A stretch of DNA of 49,016 nucleotides, from contig JFHB01000223.1 of assembly GCA_000729835.1 (NCBI GenBank), positions 1 through 49,016 on the forward strand, written 5' to 3'. A program made the position numbers and the translations under genes. Under the pieces are notes generated by a model. That model had not been told where the DNA came from. It was given only the letters and a program-made list of their open reading frames with translations, and searched no databases. Shown piece by piece: positions 1 through 10,652 of the stretch; within the stretch, counting starts at the first letter, position 1, and each line of letters starts with the position of its first letter. This stretch comes from Atkinsonella hypoxylon (Eukaryota; Ascomycota; Sordariomycetes; Hypocreales; Clavicipitaceae).

Positions 1-484
1 GTGTAATTTAGGCATTGCAAGTGTATAGAGAAAAATGCGTAAATGTAGCAACTTACGCTGTAGATTGCATAACAATAACAACAACGTGTGCCTACGCAAT
101 AAAACAACAACTACCTTTCTGTGCCTTTTATAGCAACTAGATTAATGAGTTATTTAGTTTAATCTAACACGCCTTCTAACAATTAACAGTTAATTTTTTA
201 GAACGGCTAGAACAGCTGATCTTTTTTGTAGGGGCAGCACTTATTACGGGATAATTCTACAGACCTATAGGTTACTAGTGCACGTAACTGCAATTATATA
301 TAAGTAGTTAGAAGCAACACTTAGGTAGTTAGATTGAACAATTAACTATTATTCACTAGAACACTATTATTAGATGCTCCTTACAGAAGCCCTTACGACT
401 CCTCCTACGATTTATTGCATAACCTGTTGAATCCGACATCCCACTGTTGCATCCAACAAACCCACGTCGGATTCCACCGTAACA
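1..484 (-). repeat. Outer end of an unidentified LTR element (Z) inserted in copia-1 B
   Basis: Copia-1 sequence on the minus strand (matching the + copy near 13965-14005) stops abruptly at 485. On the minus strand the new sequence starts TGTTACGGTGGAATCC, a plausible LTR start, and runs off the left edge. It matches nothing else in the window. It keeps many CpA and CpG sites, so it is far less mutated than its surroundings and probably the youngest insertion here. Neither an LTR end nor an internal region can be recognised, so whether it is a whole LTR, a solo LTR or LTR plus leader is open. The candidate target duplication on this side is GGATG (485-489); its partner lies outside. Confidence 0.6.
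121..134 (-). promoter_or_regulatory. Possible TATA box in the Z LTR
   Basis: The minus strand reads GCTATAAAAGGCAC about 350 bases inside the LTR edge, a position where LTR promoters commonly lie. This is a sequence match only. Confidence 0.25.
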
Positions 485-915
485 GGATGATTCGGCACAT
501 CCAGATAACTAGGATAAGGATACTTAGGAGTATAATTATCCACTAATTGCTGCTAGTCATCGATTTCTCCCTCTAAAGGATTATCTACTATAGAACCAAT
601 AGGAACCTTAGGGATGCCCTGTGAAATAGAACCTATTCCTTCTATAATTTTAACGAAGCTAGTCTTTATAACAGCTCGTTTAGAGGGGATATATATTAGA
701 TATACATTAGAACCTAGCGTAGCTAAAAGTCTACTAGGAATAGTTCTTTTAGCTAGCTTCTGCAACCTAGATCTTTGTTCTAAAGGAATTAGAACTTCGT
801 AATAGGAGCCTATAGCCCTTATTTTAGTAAAATTAGGCTTATAGGTCTTAGAAGGCTCTAAATTAGCTAGATATAGCTATTTAGGACTTAGTGGTTTAGT
901 ACTATTCACAGTAGT
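485..915 (-). pseudogene. Copia-1 B polyprotein, segment just after the integrase core
   Basis: This minus-strand segment aligns with copy A at about 13570-14005, the linker between the integrase core and reverse transcriptase. It continues B's coding region from 16831 and was separated from it by the insertion of A. An open stretch at 553-765 reads MQKLAKRTIPSRLLATLGSN and onward in the polyprotein frame, so it is genuine element coding and not a host gene. The segment ends at the Z LTR. Confidence 0.85.
911..915. repeat. Target site duplication GTAGT, left of copy A
   Basis: GTAGT at 911-915 is repeated at 16826-16830 on the far side of copy A. Removing A and one GTAGT joins TTAGTACTATT to ATTAACTAAATCC as in the uninterrupted copia-1 frame near 13550-13590. 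Five bases is usual for Ty1/copia integration. Confidence 0.92.
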
Positions 916-1607
916 TGTTAAAAATAAGCTACCCTGTATAGCCTATTTTTATGCCTACTAGTTGCTCTATCACGTAACCCTCATTAGGTCTTGTTACGTT
1001 GATTTTTGGTAGAGATATCGCTGTTACTAGATGTAAAACATCTAGAATCGACTAAGGCAAAGTTACCTAACCTATAGTTAACTTTAACAGCGATTTTCTC
1101 TACAACTAGTAATAGTAGAAATTCAAGAAGTATACTATTTAAAAGCTAAGAATTAGGGCTATTTAATAGTATAATTGTTAGATAGAGTTGCTTATAAGGG
1201 TTGCTTATTATTAGTAGAATTTGTTAAATTGTGCACATAGGCGTCTCGTTTGTATAGCTATAAGTTGATTTTTTTGTTTTTATATAGTAAATCTTTTTGC
1301 GGAAATTATAAAGTAGCCTATAAGCCCCTTCTAGTAACTACAGCCCGCTAATATAGTCAGTAGGTCTATAAGGGACTGGAAAGATTCGAGATCCTACCCT
1401 TACTGTTCGTTACAGCGCTCTTAATATAAAGATACCACTATTACAGTTATCTATTGCCTCTACGTAATCTATACTATACACTACAGCTTGATTTAGGCCG
1501 CTGCTGCTTCTACTACGTAATAATTGCTAGGAGCAATTATAGGTGCTAAATCTAAGAGACTACTACCCTCTTAGATATCTAGTCCTGTAATCCCTATTAT
1601 TTTAATA
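916..1607 (+). repeat. 5' LTR of copia-1 A
   Basis: 692 bases, starting TGTTAAAA and ending TTTTAATA, the mutated form of the inverted terminus TTTTAACA. It aligns along its length with 16135-16825 and with the inverted LTR at 20708-21414. In the first 150 bases it differs from the 3' LTR almost only by transitions, and the 3' LTR carries most of the derived T and A bases. Confidence 0.93.
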
Positions 1608-1627
1608 GGTTATAAGCCTGGAAGACC
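1608..1627 (+). other. Primer-binding site of copia-1 A, matching a tRNA-Met anticodon arm
   Basis: Directly after the LTR comes GGTTATAAGCCTGGAAGACC. Its complement contains CCAGGCTTATAACC, which differs by one C-to-T at a CpA from CCAGGCTCATAACC, an anticodon arm with a CAU anticodon loop. Ty1/copia elements such as Drosophila copia are known to prime with half-tRNA from the initiator-Met anticodon region. The tRNA assignment is inferred from memory of tRNA-Met sequences. Confidence 0.6.
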
Positions 1628-2309
1628 TATCTGCAAGCTGTTAGCCCGCTGAAAATCTACTATTGTGTACTGTATTACCCACTAGAAGCTATATTGAGAC
1701 CTGCGCTAGCAGCTATCGCTGCTAAAATCATTAGTAGCTTGCTGGAAGCTATTAATACCTGCTGCACACACATCGCTAGCCACTATACTAGTGTTTTCAT
1801 TCTGCCCACCCTATGCCTCCTGCACTCTATGCACCCTGTGTATACACACTTTTGAAGCTATTCTCAATAGCTAGGTTCTATTGTTGCGCAACATCAAAAT
1901 ATACACATCTGCACACATTACATTTGCACTGTAAATCGTTTTATTAGGCACTGCCTAATTAATTATTTCTATCGAGAAATAAGCTTAGCGCTGCACTGCA
2001 TCGCTCGTTGTTGTTATATTGTGCACCCTATGCACCTCTGTTACTAGCTATACTACAATTTGTAGTGTACGCCTAACAGCTCTTGTTGCTGTTAGATATT
2101 CCTGTGTTTTCGGTCGCAGAATTAATTTATGTAGTAATCCCACTAGTTGGGATTTTGAAGTGGGAATTAGCTGGATATCCCTAAATTAGCTGTGCCTAGG
2201 TCTCCACTGATTTGTTAGAACCTAATTGGAGAAGAATCTCCTGAATTTTTTGGCTAAAAATAGCTGGGACCTATGTTTTATGCCCCTCGCGACCGCTTGT
2301 CAATCTAGT
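1628..2309 (+). other. Leader of copia-1 A, first part (5' of gypsy-G)
   Basis: This non-coding leader continues at 10403-10652 after gypsy-G, giving about 0.95 kb between primer-binding site and gag ATG. Two inverted repeats are identical in copy B: the palindrome TGTTGCGCAACA (1882-1893) and TTAGGCA-c-TGCCTAA (1944-1958). An AACAGC/GCTGTT hairpin lies near 2080. Such structures could serve RNA dimerisation or packaging. The segment keeps many CpA and CpG sites. Confidence 0.6.
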
Positions 2310-2314
2310 CTGCT
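2310..2314. repeat. Target site duplication CTGCT, left of gypsy-G
   Basis: CTGCT at 2310-2314 is repeated at 10398-10402. Copy B shows the empty site on its minus strand near 20000-20035, CTAGTCTGCTATACAAATTG, with a single CTGCT. Confidence 0.95.
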
Positions 2315-2637
2315 TGTAATAGACTGGCCTAGTAGCTGCTGCTAACTAGCGTCTATGATAAGAACTATAATTATAGAGAGGAAAGGGGGAAGAGAGGAGG
2401 AACTAGAAGCCTCCCTATGCCCCTGTACTATATATCTAGGGGTAGGTCTATCCCCTTAGGAGCCCCTTTTAGTATATGCTCTATAGCTAAGGTCCTCTCT
2501 CTAGAGCCTAGCGAAGCCTAGCTAATCCCTAGATAAATATAGCTTACTTCTATCCCTAACCCTATATAGATCTCTATCTTTCTTTTGCTGTTCTTCTTTT
2601 ACTAAAAGATCTAAGCCTAAGGCTTAAGTCTATAATA
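2315..2637 (-). repeat. 3' LTR of gypsy-G
   Basis: 323 bases, aligned end to end with 10075-10397. Its outer (left) part is well preserved, with tracts such as GGAAAGGGGGAAGAGAGGAGG. Its inner end is degraded: CTAAGCCTAAGGCTTAAGTC where the other LTR has CCGAGCCTAAGGCTCGAGTC. Confidence 0.92.
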
Positions 2638-2639
2638 TA

Positions 2640-2655
2640 CTCTCCTTCTTCTTCT
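2640..2655 (-). other. Polypurine tract of gypsy-G
   Basis: The minus strand reads AGAAGAAGAAGGAGAG two bases before the 3' LTR. A tract in this place primes plus-strand DNA synthesis and fixes the element's orientation. Confidence 0.75.
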
Positions 2656-5200
2656 AGCCTCTATAACAATCCCTTTATTATCTTTAGTAGGTGCTATAAA
2701 TTGCAGCTAGTTCTCTATTTGCTCCCTCTTTATATTTTCTCTATTGTCTACCTATAAAAAGTAAAGAGTATAATATTTACGCCTAGGCGCTTTACTCTAG
2801 CTATTCTATTGCTGCACTAATGCACTATTTATACTTTATATAGTGTTATAGAGCTAATATATAAATAGATATCTACTCTACCTCCCTTCCCTCTAATTAC
2901 TTATAGCACCTTAGTAATAGCTGTTTATTACTTTACTAACTAACCTATTAGTTATACTACAATAGTTTAATTATGCCCCTTCTCTTAATTATACCCTTTT
3001 AGGGTCTATTAACTCTCTGCCCCCTTTGCCTTATAAGCCTCTATATATAACTATTAATTATCTAACTAGTATATAGGCACTAGCTGTAATGCTAGTGTTG
3101 CTAGTGTATAAACTGCCTATATCCTTAGGTCTCCTTATATTTAAAGTAATTATTGTGTAATAATCCCTTTTATTAACTAAGAGGCACTCTCTCTCTCTTA
3201 TCCTTATTGCTATTATAAACAGTTGTTAGTTATATATAACCTATCTATATATAGAGAGCGTTATTAAGGGTGTAGAGCGTAAATATTTATTGTTAGTGTT
3301 ATTTTCTTAGCGCACAATAAACTAATAGCTAATAGAGCGTAAATAGTTATTATTATTATTATCTCTTTAGTGCACAATAAACTAGCAGTTAGCTCTTAGC
3401 TATTTTTAATATAAAAATAAATAATTCTTTCTCTCTTTTCTTTATCTTTTCCTTTTTCCTTTATATCTTATTTTACCTCTACATTATAACTAAATAGTTC
3501 TATTATTATTTTCTAAAATTCCTTTTTACACTATATAACTACTGCTGCTCCTTTTAATATAAAAGAACTCTCTTCTATTGTAACTAAATAGAATTTATTT
3601 AACTATAAGTAGCTAGCTAATTAAAACTGCAAAATATTGTTCTATTAGCCTAAAGTATGCTGCTTCTTTATCTATATATAGCTTATTCTTTTACTAACCT
3701 AGAATATATTTAGAACTTTAACAGCTATATTGCTAGCGCTAACGCCCTTACTACTTCTGCTTCTATAGCGCTAATAGTTCCTTATTGCTGCTATATCTAT
3801 AGTTTCCTTATATAAAGGAACTTAAACAATTTAGAGCTATTTAATAGTAATATCCTTAAAGATATTTATATACTATATTGCAATAACCTTTATAAGAAAA
3901 GCTTATATAACTGCTATTCTAGCTAAGGGAGAGAATACTAACTGTATATATAGAGGTATAGAGGCTATATATAGAATTTAAGCCTCTTTACTAAGTATTC
4001 TTACCTATAGCATTACTTTACTAAAATATAGAAACTTATTAACTAAGGTCTTATAGTTAAGTTTATATTAATTCTCTCTTACTCTAGCTAGCCTACCTAC
4101 TAAACTATTTTTATCTATAAGTTCTTAAATATATATAACTACTATAATACTATACTTAAGAATATACTTACTACTAATTATATAGAAGAGAAGGTTGCAC
4201 TCTTTTCTTCTTTTTATTATATAACTTAAGCTAATAGCTCTTTTACACTTACTCCCTTTTCTTCTATAATCTATAAAAGTACTATAGTCTCTATTATTCT
4301 AAAGAACAATAAGTTTAACTCTAATAAGTATAAGTATATCTCTATAGATATTAATAATAACTTCTTATTGCTCTTTATACTTACTACTACTGCTGCTATT
4401 ACTATACCTTTATTATTGCCTCTACCTATACCTATACCTTATTATATACTACTAACCTTTACTACTACTACCCCCTTACTACTATATAAGGCTTCTTTAC
4501 TGCTATATATTATCTCTTTACTCTTATAGAATAACCTTAAGGTAATACACTAAGAATATACCTACCTTTAGGTAAAGCTTAAAAGCTTAAACTACTTATA
4601 GCGCTAACTACTATTTATATTCCTAGAGTATATAACTTTAACCTAGCTTACTACTCTTTTTACCTTCTCTCTCTTTATTTTTCTCTCTTTAAAGACTATA
4701 CCTTTATACTTAAGGCGCTAAGCTATTTAAGACATTATATTCTTACCTATATTTACTAAAGTAAGGCCTTAATTTAGAGCGCTAGTTGCATTCTTACCTA
4801 CTCTAGCTCCTATACCTTCTACTAATACTGCTATTTTAGCTTTAGCTTTTACGCTACTCTAGGGACACTATATAGCTTCTTTAGCTTCTATTTTATAACT
4901 ACTTAAAGAGCAGTAAAGTGCCTTTTAGGTAGTTATACCTTTACACTATAAGCACTAACGCCCCTTTATTACTTACTAAGGAATTTCTTTTATTTTTCTT
5001 TTTTTTTTTTTTTATAGTAATTATATAAACCTCTATAAAGAAGAGTTTATTTTCTTTTGTTTTTAGTTAAAGATAATTAAGTTATTATTAAAGTCTATAT
5101 AAAATTTTACTGTACTTTTACTAGGCCTATTATTAAATTAAGTATCTCTTTACTATAACTTAAATTAATTTAGTGCCTCTATATTAAGAAAGTTTTTTAG
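2656..5200 (-). other. Gypsy-G region downstream of integrase, unrecognised
   Basis: About 2.5 kb between the integrase end and the 3' LTR. I recognise no domain. It is very AT-rich, with a T-rich run at about 4987-5013 and many TAG and TAA triplets in all frames. It may hold the C-terminus of pol (a chromodomain region in some gypsy clades) and a long 3' untranslated region. Confidence 0.4.
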
Positions 5201-8200
5201 TAGTTTCTATATAGACTAAATAAATTCTACTTACTTAATAAACACTTAATAGTATTCTTCTTAGCCTAAAGCGTTTTTAGTAGCTAGAATCTTCTTTACT
5301 CTATATTCTTTAAGGGATAGATTAGTATTTATTATAGCTAGCTTAAAACTAGGTCTTAAGTTTACTAACTGCTAAAAAGGTAAGAGGTTTATTACTATTT
5401 ACTTAATAAGGTTAATATAAAAAACTAGGTAAATTTCTAGTAAAATATTTAATTTTATAGTTAAAGGTATTAGTATATTTATAACTATATACTTTACTAT
5501 AACCTAATTAAGTTTTTAACTTAAGTAGTTTATTTTAATATAATAAAGTGTTAGCTAAACTAAGTTCTCTACCTTATACTATTCTACTAGCTTATAGCTT
5601 CTATTTAACTACTTTTACTGTCTTTACTAGGTAAAGTTAATTGTAGCTTAAGTAATATTTATACTCTTTTATAGTTATTTAAGAAATACTAAAGCTTATT
5701 CTTTATATAAGACTTAAGACTTCTCTTTATCTATATACTTCTAAATAAAGTCTATATTATATCTATATATTGCTTAGTTTAAGCTTATACTTATTACTAA
5801 GGAGTTTCTATTATTAATAGCTAGCTAGTATATAGAGAGGTATTTAGGCTAGTTAAACTGCAAAAAGGCAACTATAACCTATAGAATTGCTTATACTTCC
5901 TAATTAACTCTCTTTATTCTACTGTTTATTTATAGATAGTAGAAAGTAAATAGTAATTATTTAATTCTAATAAGGCAATAAAGAGTAGTTTAAAACGTAC
6001 TTAACTAGTTTAAACTGCAGTTAAAGATAATTTATTTTAGAAACCTATAGAACTACTACTAATAATACTTAAACTATAAAGTATATTTCTCTGCCTCTAT
6101 AGAGGTTATTACTTTTAACTATATATACTTTAAAAGTTAATTAGTAATAACTATTAAGTAAGAGAGTATAGCTTAGCTTAGCGCTAGTAAATCTATTATA
6201 AAATCTATAAAGATCTATAATTAATACCTATTTAGCGCTAGAATAAGTTATAATAAGCTTTACTATAACCTCTTACTCTTTTAGCTGCTGTAATAGTAGT
6301 AGTTTTAAATATATTAAGCAATATCTTAGAACAGCCTATTTTAGTAGTAGTTATATATTAATGCTTAAAATGTAGTATTTTATTCTAAGTAGCTTAACAT
6401 TAGCAACTTATATATTCTATATATTAGTATAGTAGTTAATAGCTTATACTTAAGGACCTAGAGGCAGCCTTAGTAAACTAATGCCTCTTATATATTAAAG
6501 GTGTAGTTTACAATTTATTCTTATATTTTTACCTTTAATAGAAACCTTCTTTCTCCCTTTTAAACTATATTTAACCTTATTAGGTATACTAAGTCTTTCT
6601 ATACTCCTTAGTTCTATAAGCTTTATAAGTGTTTATTTAAGAATAGTATTATTCTAGCTAGTATCTATAAAGCCTTAGTTAGTTAACTTCTTAGTGTTAC
6701 TTTACTAGCTATTTTTACTACAATATCTTCTATAACTTTCTTCTTCTCTTTATCTCTATAAGGGGCGCTAAAACAGCTAATAGAAAGAGGCTAAAGAACC
6801 TAGTCTATCTATAGCGTTACTCTCTCTTAATTTTACTCTTATTATAATAATATATTTAGCTGCTCTACCTATAGCTCTAGGCAGTATTATAGGTAGTAGT
6901 TAAAGAGAAAGAGAAGCTTTACCTATTTAGCTTAACACTTAAAGATCTCTTATAGAGATATAAAATATTCTAGATTCTTATAGTTAGTAAGAATTATAAA
7001 GGAGTATACTACTCTTTATAACTTTACTACTTAGGCTTTAAGGCAAGATATTATTGCTAAAAGCTCTTTATTGTAAATAGTATAGTTACACTAAGCTAAG
7101 AATAACCTTACTAAATAGTATACTATAGGCTAAAGTACACTAGCTTTATTATATTAGGATAAATAGCTACTAAGGGCCTCTCTTAAGCAATTAGCCTTTA
7201 CTACTATATTCTTCTTAAGGTTCTACTAGGCTAAAACTAAGTATAAAGTAAAGGCTTTCTTTAGCCTTATAAATAACCTTTTATATTTCTTTATCTACTA
7301 AAATAGAACTCTTTTCTTTATTAATTTAACTAAAGGCTCTATAATATTTAAGAAATCTAATATAAAGTTACAGTAAAAGTTTATAAATTTAAGGAAGCTT
7401 TATACCTCTTATAACTTAGTAAAAGCTTACTACTTCTAAATAGCTACAATCTTCTCTAGATTTAGGTGTATCTCCCTCTTTACTATAACTATAAAGCTAA
7501 AGTATTTAACTTTAGTTATAGTAAAGCAGTATTTCTTAAGGTTTAAGTGTAGCTTTACTAGCTATAACTTTTCTAAGATTCTCTATACTTTATATATATA
7601 GTTTTTCCTAGAACTCTCTATATAAATAAGGACGTTATCTAAATAAGTAATTATATAATCCCTAAGGGCCTCTTTTAGTGCACTATTAATATATTATTAA
7701 AATATAGCTAAGGCCTCTATTAACCTAAAGGGGCAAACTAGCTATTTAAAGAGGCTAAACTAGATATAGAACGCTATAAAGTGCTTCTTACTATTTACTA
7801 TTTAGATTCTATAGAAAGCTAACTATACATTTAGCTTAGTAAACTAATATACCTCTAATAATAACTTAAGTGTCTCTTTTATTAAGAGAAAAGAGTAATA
7901 GTTCTATTCTATAATCTTATTAAAAGCTTAATAATTAATATAGAATTACTAACCTTTACTTAGCTTTTTAGCTAAAAGAATAAGTACTACTACTAAAGAG
8001 AAGCTAGCTTAAATCTACCCTTTATCTATTAGGTTTATTACCTATCTTCTAATTTCTAATAAATAGTTCTATAGTATATTATATAGTAAAGCCTATAGTA
8101 GTAACAGTAAAGAGCTATTTAGCTGCTGTTTTAGCTTAATATAGTAATTTAGCTCTTCTCTATATAGTAGAAGGCCTTAGGCTTTCTTTTCTTTAAAAAG

Positions 8201-10000
8201 ATTATAAAAATCCTTTAATTTAAGTAGTAGCATTAGTAAACTAAAACCTTCTAGGGAGATTTATAATAATAATATAGAGGTAATTTCCTAAAGGCTTATA
8301 GCAATAAAATATATAGTAACCTCTTAGCTCTTACTCTATTTTATTAAAGTGCTATAAACTACTGCTAACACTAGTTTTATTAAGTTCTTAACGCTTTAAG
8401 AGCTTACTGCTTAAATTATAAGGCCCTTAGCCTTACCTACTAATAAGCTTTAGCTAGTAGTATTAAGAATAACTTTATTATAGGTTAACTATAGACTTCT
8501 AAAGATATAATTTTAGGTTAAGCCTAGGATTATATAGGCTACTACTAGAAAGACCTAGCTGTTAATATTTATCTATAAGTAAACTAAAGAAGTAATTAAG
8601 GTGCTTCTCTAGTAGCTATTATAGAACTACTATTTAATCTTTACTGCTATTTACACTATTCTTTTATATAGCAGTAGAACTTACTTTAAGCTAAGGTATT
8701 ATACTAAACTCTTACTTATTATAGTAAAGTAGTTATACCTACTATTTATCTATATATTATAGAACAATAGTTAGTTAAAGAGTATAGAGATAAAGAACAG
8801 TAATATATTTATTTTCTTAGTTATCTCTCTATATTCTTTTTCTAGCTACTTACTAAGTAAGAGTTATTATATTATTTATATTGCCTTTACCTTTATACTA
8901 AGCTTAAGGCTAAAGGTAAGCCTTTTTTTAACTTATTAGAGTTCTTCTTCTGTATATTATCTATAGCTACTATTTATATATTAGTTAATTCTAGCTTATA
9001 TTTTACTAGTTGCAATTTACATCCTTAAATATAGTATTAAAATAATCTATATTAAAGGTATTACCTCTTTTAGTAGTATTTCTTAAGTTTAGCCTTAAAT
9101 ACCTACTTTATTTATAAAGTATCTTTATTTAGTTATTTTACTTTAGATTTCTTTATACCTCTTTTCTATTTCTATTAAGTTTCTATAGTGTTAACTTTAG
9201 TTATCTTAGTATTACTATTCTAAGGCCCTTTAGAGCTAAAGCTATATTTTTACTAATGCTATTCCTTAATGCAATATAACTTAAGGTTTAGCGCAATACT
9301 ATAGTAGCGCTTTACTGCTTAAAGGTAGTTATAATAAGGGATATCTCTCTTTATACTGTAATCTCTTATTTCCTTATTAAGCGCTATTTATAACTTAGCT
9401 AACTTTACGCTATTATTCTAGTTAGCCTCTTCTACTAATGTAATTTTCTCTTTAAAATAAATGTAGAATTCTATAAACTATTTATTACTACCTTATTAAA
9501 GCTAATTAAGCTTAATTAAAGCTTAATTCTATTAGTAAGAATCTATAAAGACTAATTCTAAGTAATTAAGAAATCTCTATATATTGTATTCCTTTACTTT
9601 ACCTACCTTATAATAAATAGCTACTTTTTACTAAACCTTAAGTAATAAGCTTTAGTATAAATAGTACTACTAGTTCTATATTATACCTATAAAGGCGCTA
9701 TTAGCTTAAAGCTTTTAGGTAATTACTATCTACTAGGCCTAAAAGCTCTATTTATTTCTATTATAAGGGTTTACTATAGGTAGAGGCTTCTGTTTAGGTT
9801 CCTTTAGCTGCTAGCTTACTACAGCTTAAAGCTGCTTCTCTATCTATATATAGTTTATTATAAAGTGTTATAGTTCCTTTATTTATAGAGATTAGCTCTT
9901 AACTAATTTATAAAGTACTATAATTTCTACTACTTTTTAGCTAATTTCTACTGTACTTTTCTCTACTTCTCTATAGAGGTTAAAAGAGTGCTTAAGCTAG
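5200..10000 (-). pseudogene. Gypsy-G gag-pol polyprotein, RIP-degraded
   Basis: On the minus strand the region reads as a Ty3/gypsy polyprotein: an unresolved gag/protease part at the high-coordinate end (about 10000-8100), RT around 8000-7300, then RNase H, then integrase ending near 5300. In RT, KIIEQN is readable, followed by FYRIRIxK-like and PFRLIEALAIFQ-like segments and the YxDD box as YLDN (7634-7645), where the second Asp became Asn. The integrase motif usually written QTERVNQ appears as QIKRVNQ (5900-5934), so the catalytic Glu has become Lys. Stops are throughout TAG or TAA at positions expected for Gln or Trp. Outer boundaries are approximate; gag and protease were not resolved residue by residue. 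Confidence 0.75.
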
Positions 10001-10074
10001 CTAGCTAGACCTTTATTGCTATAACTAAACAATATTGTTCTTACTAGTGTTCTATTTATAGAATAATTATAGTA

Positions 10075-10397
10075 TATAATAGACTAGCTTAGTAGCTGCT
10101 ACTAACTAGCGTTTATAATAAGAACTATAATTATAAAGAGAAAAGAGGGAAGAGAGAAGGAACTAAAAGCCTCTTTATACTTTTGTACTATATATTTAGG
10201 GGTAGGTCTATCCCCTTAGAAGCCTCTTTTAGTATATACTCTATAGCTAAGGTTCTCTCTCTAGGGCCTAGTAAAGCCTAGCTAACCTCTAAACAAATGT
10301 AGCTCGCTTTTATCCCTTTACCTACATAGATCTCTGTCCCTCTCCTGCTGTCCTCCCTCTACTGAAAGACCCGAGCCTAAGGCTCGAGTCTATAACA
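10075..10397 (-). repeat. 5' LTR of gypsy-G
   Basis: 323 bases. The outer (right) part is nearly unmutated, with CCCGAGCCTAAGGCTCGAGTC containing the palindrome CGAGCCTAAGGCTCG. The inner (left) part is strongly degraded; for example TGTAATAGACTGG of the other LTR is TATAATAGACTAG here. The minus-strand primer-binding site should lie just below 10075 but I could not match it to a tRNA. Confidence 0.92.
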
Positions 10398-10402
10398 CTG
10401 CT
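10398..10402. repeat. Target site duplication CTGCT, right of gypsy-G
   Basis: Second copy of the duplication at 2310-2314. After it the copia-1 A leader resumes with ATACAAATTGTATGCG and runs to the gag ATG at 10653. Confidence 0.95.
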
Positions 10403-10652
10403 ATACAAATTGTATGCGTATACAGATCGCGATACAACTTAGCCTTTAGAGCCCGTTATACCTGTTACGAAAGAAATTGGAGAAAAATCTCAGTATAATT
10501 TCTGAAGATATAGAGCACTTCTAAGCCTATAATAGAGCAATCTATTAATATCTAATAGAGGTTATTACTGTTATTTTCTACTATTTCCACTGTAATTTGG
10601 CTATAATTAGCTATAAAAGAGCGTTAAATTAGCTACTTTTTAAACCCTTAAA

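Larger units (their letters stand above)
2315..10397 (-). mobile_element. Gypsy-G, complete Ty3/gypsy element nested in copia-1 A
   Basis: 8,083 bases bounded by two 323-base LTRs (TGTAATAGAC to GTCTATAACA) and the 5-base duplication CTGCT. Transcription is on the minus strand, shown by a polypurine tract beside the left LTR and by RT and integrase motifs. RT precedes integrase in reading order, the Ty3/gypsy arrangement. The interior is among the most strongly mutated parts of the window. Confidence 0.92.

Noticed and set aside
553..802. Overlapping open frames on both strands that could be small genes
   Set aside because: The minus frame (553-765) is a piece of the copia-1 B polyprotein; the plus frame (614-802) is its antisense shadow, repeated as a shadow in copy A at 13682-13873.
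4987..5013. T-rich run as a terminator or a LINE poly-A tail
   Set aside because: It lies inside gypsy-G without flanking duplication or LINE coding sequence, and single-base runs are common in this AT-rich DNA.
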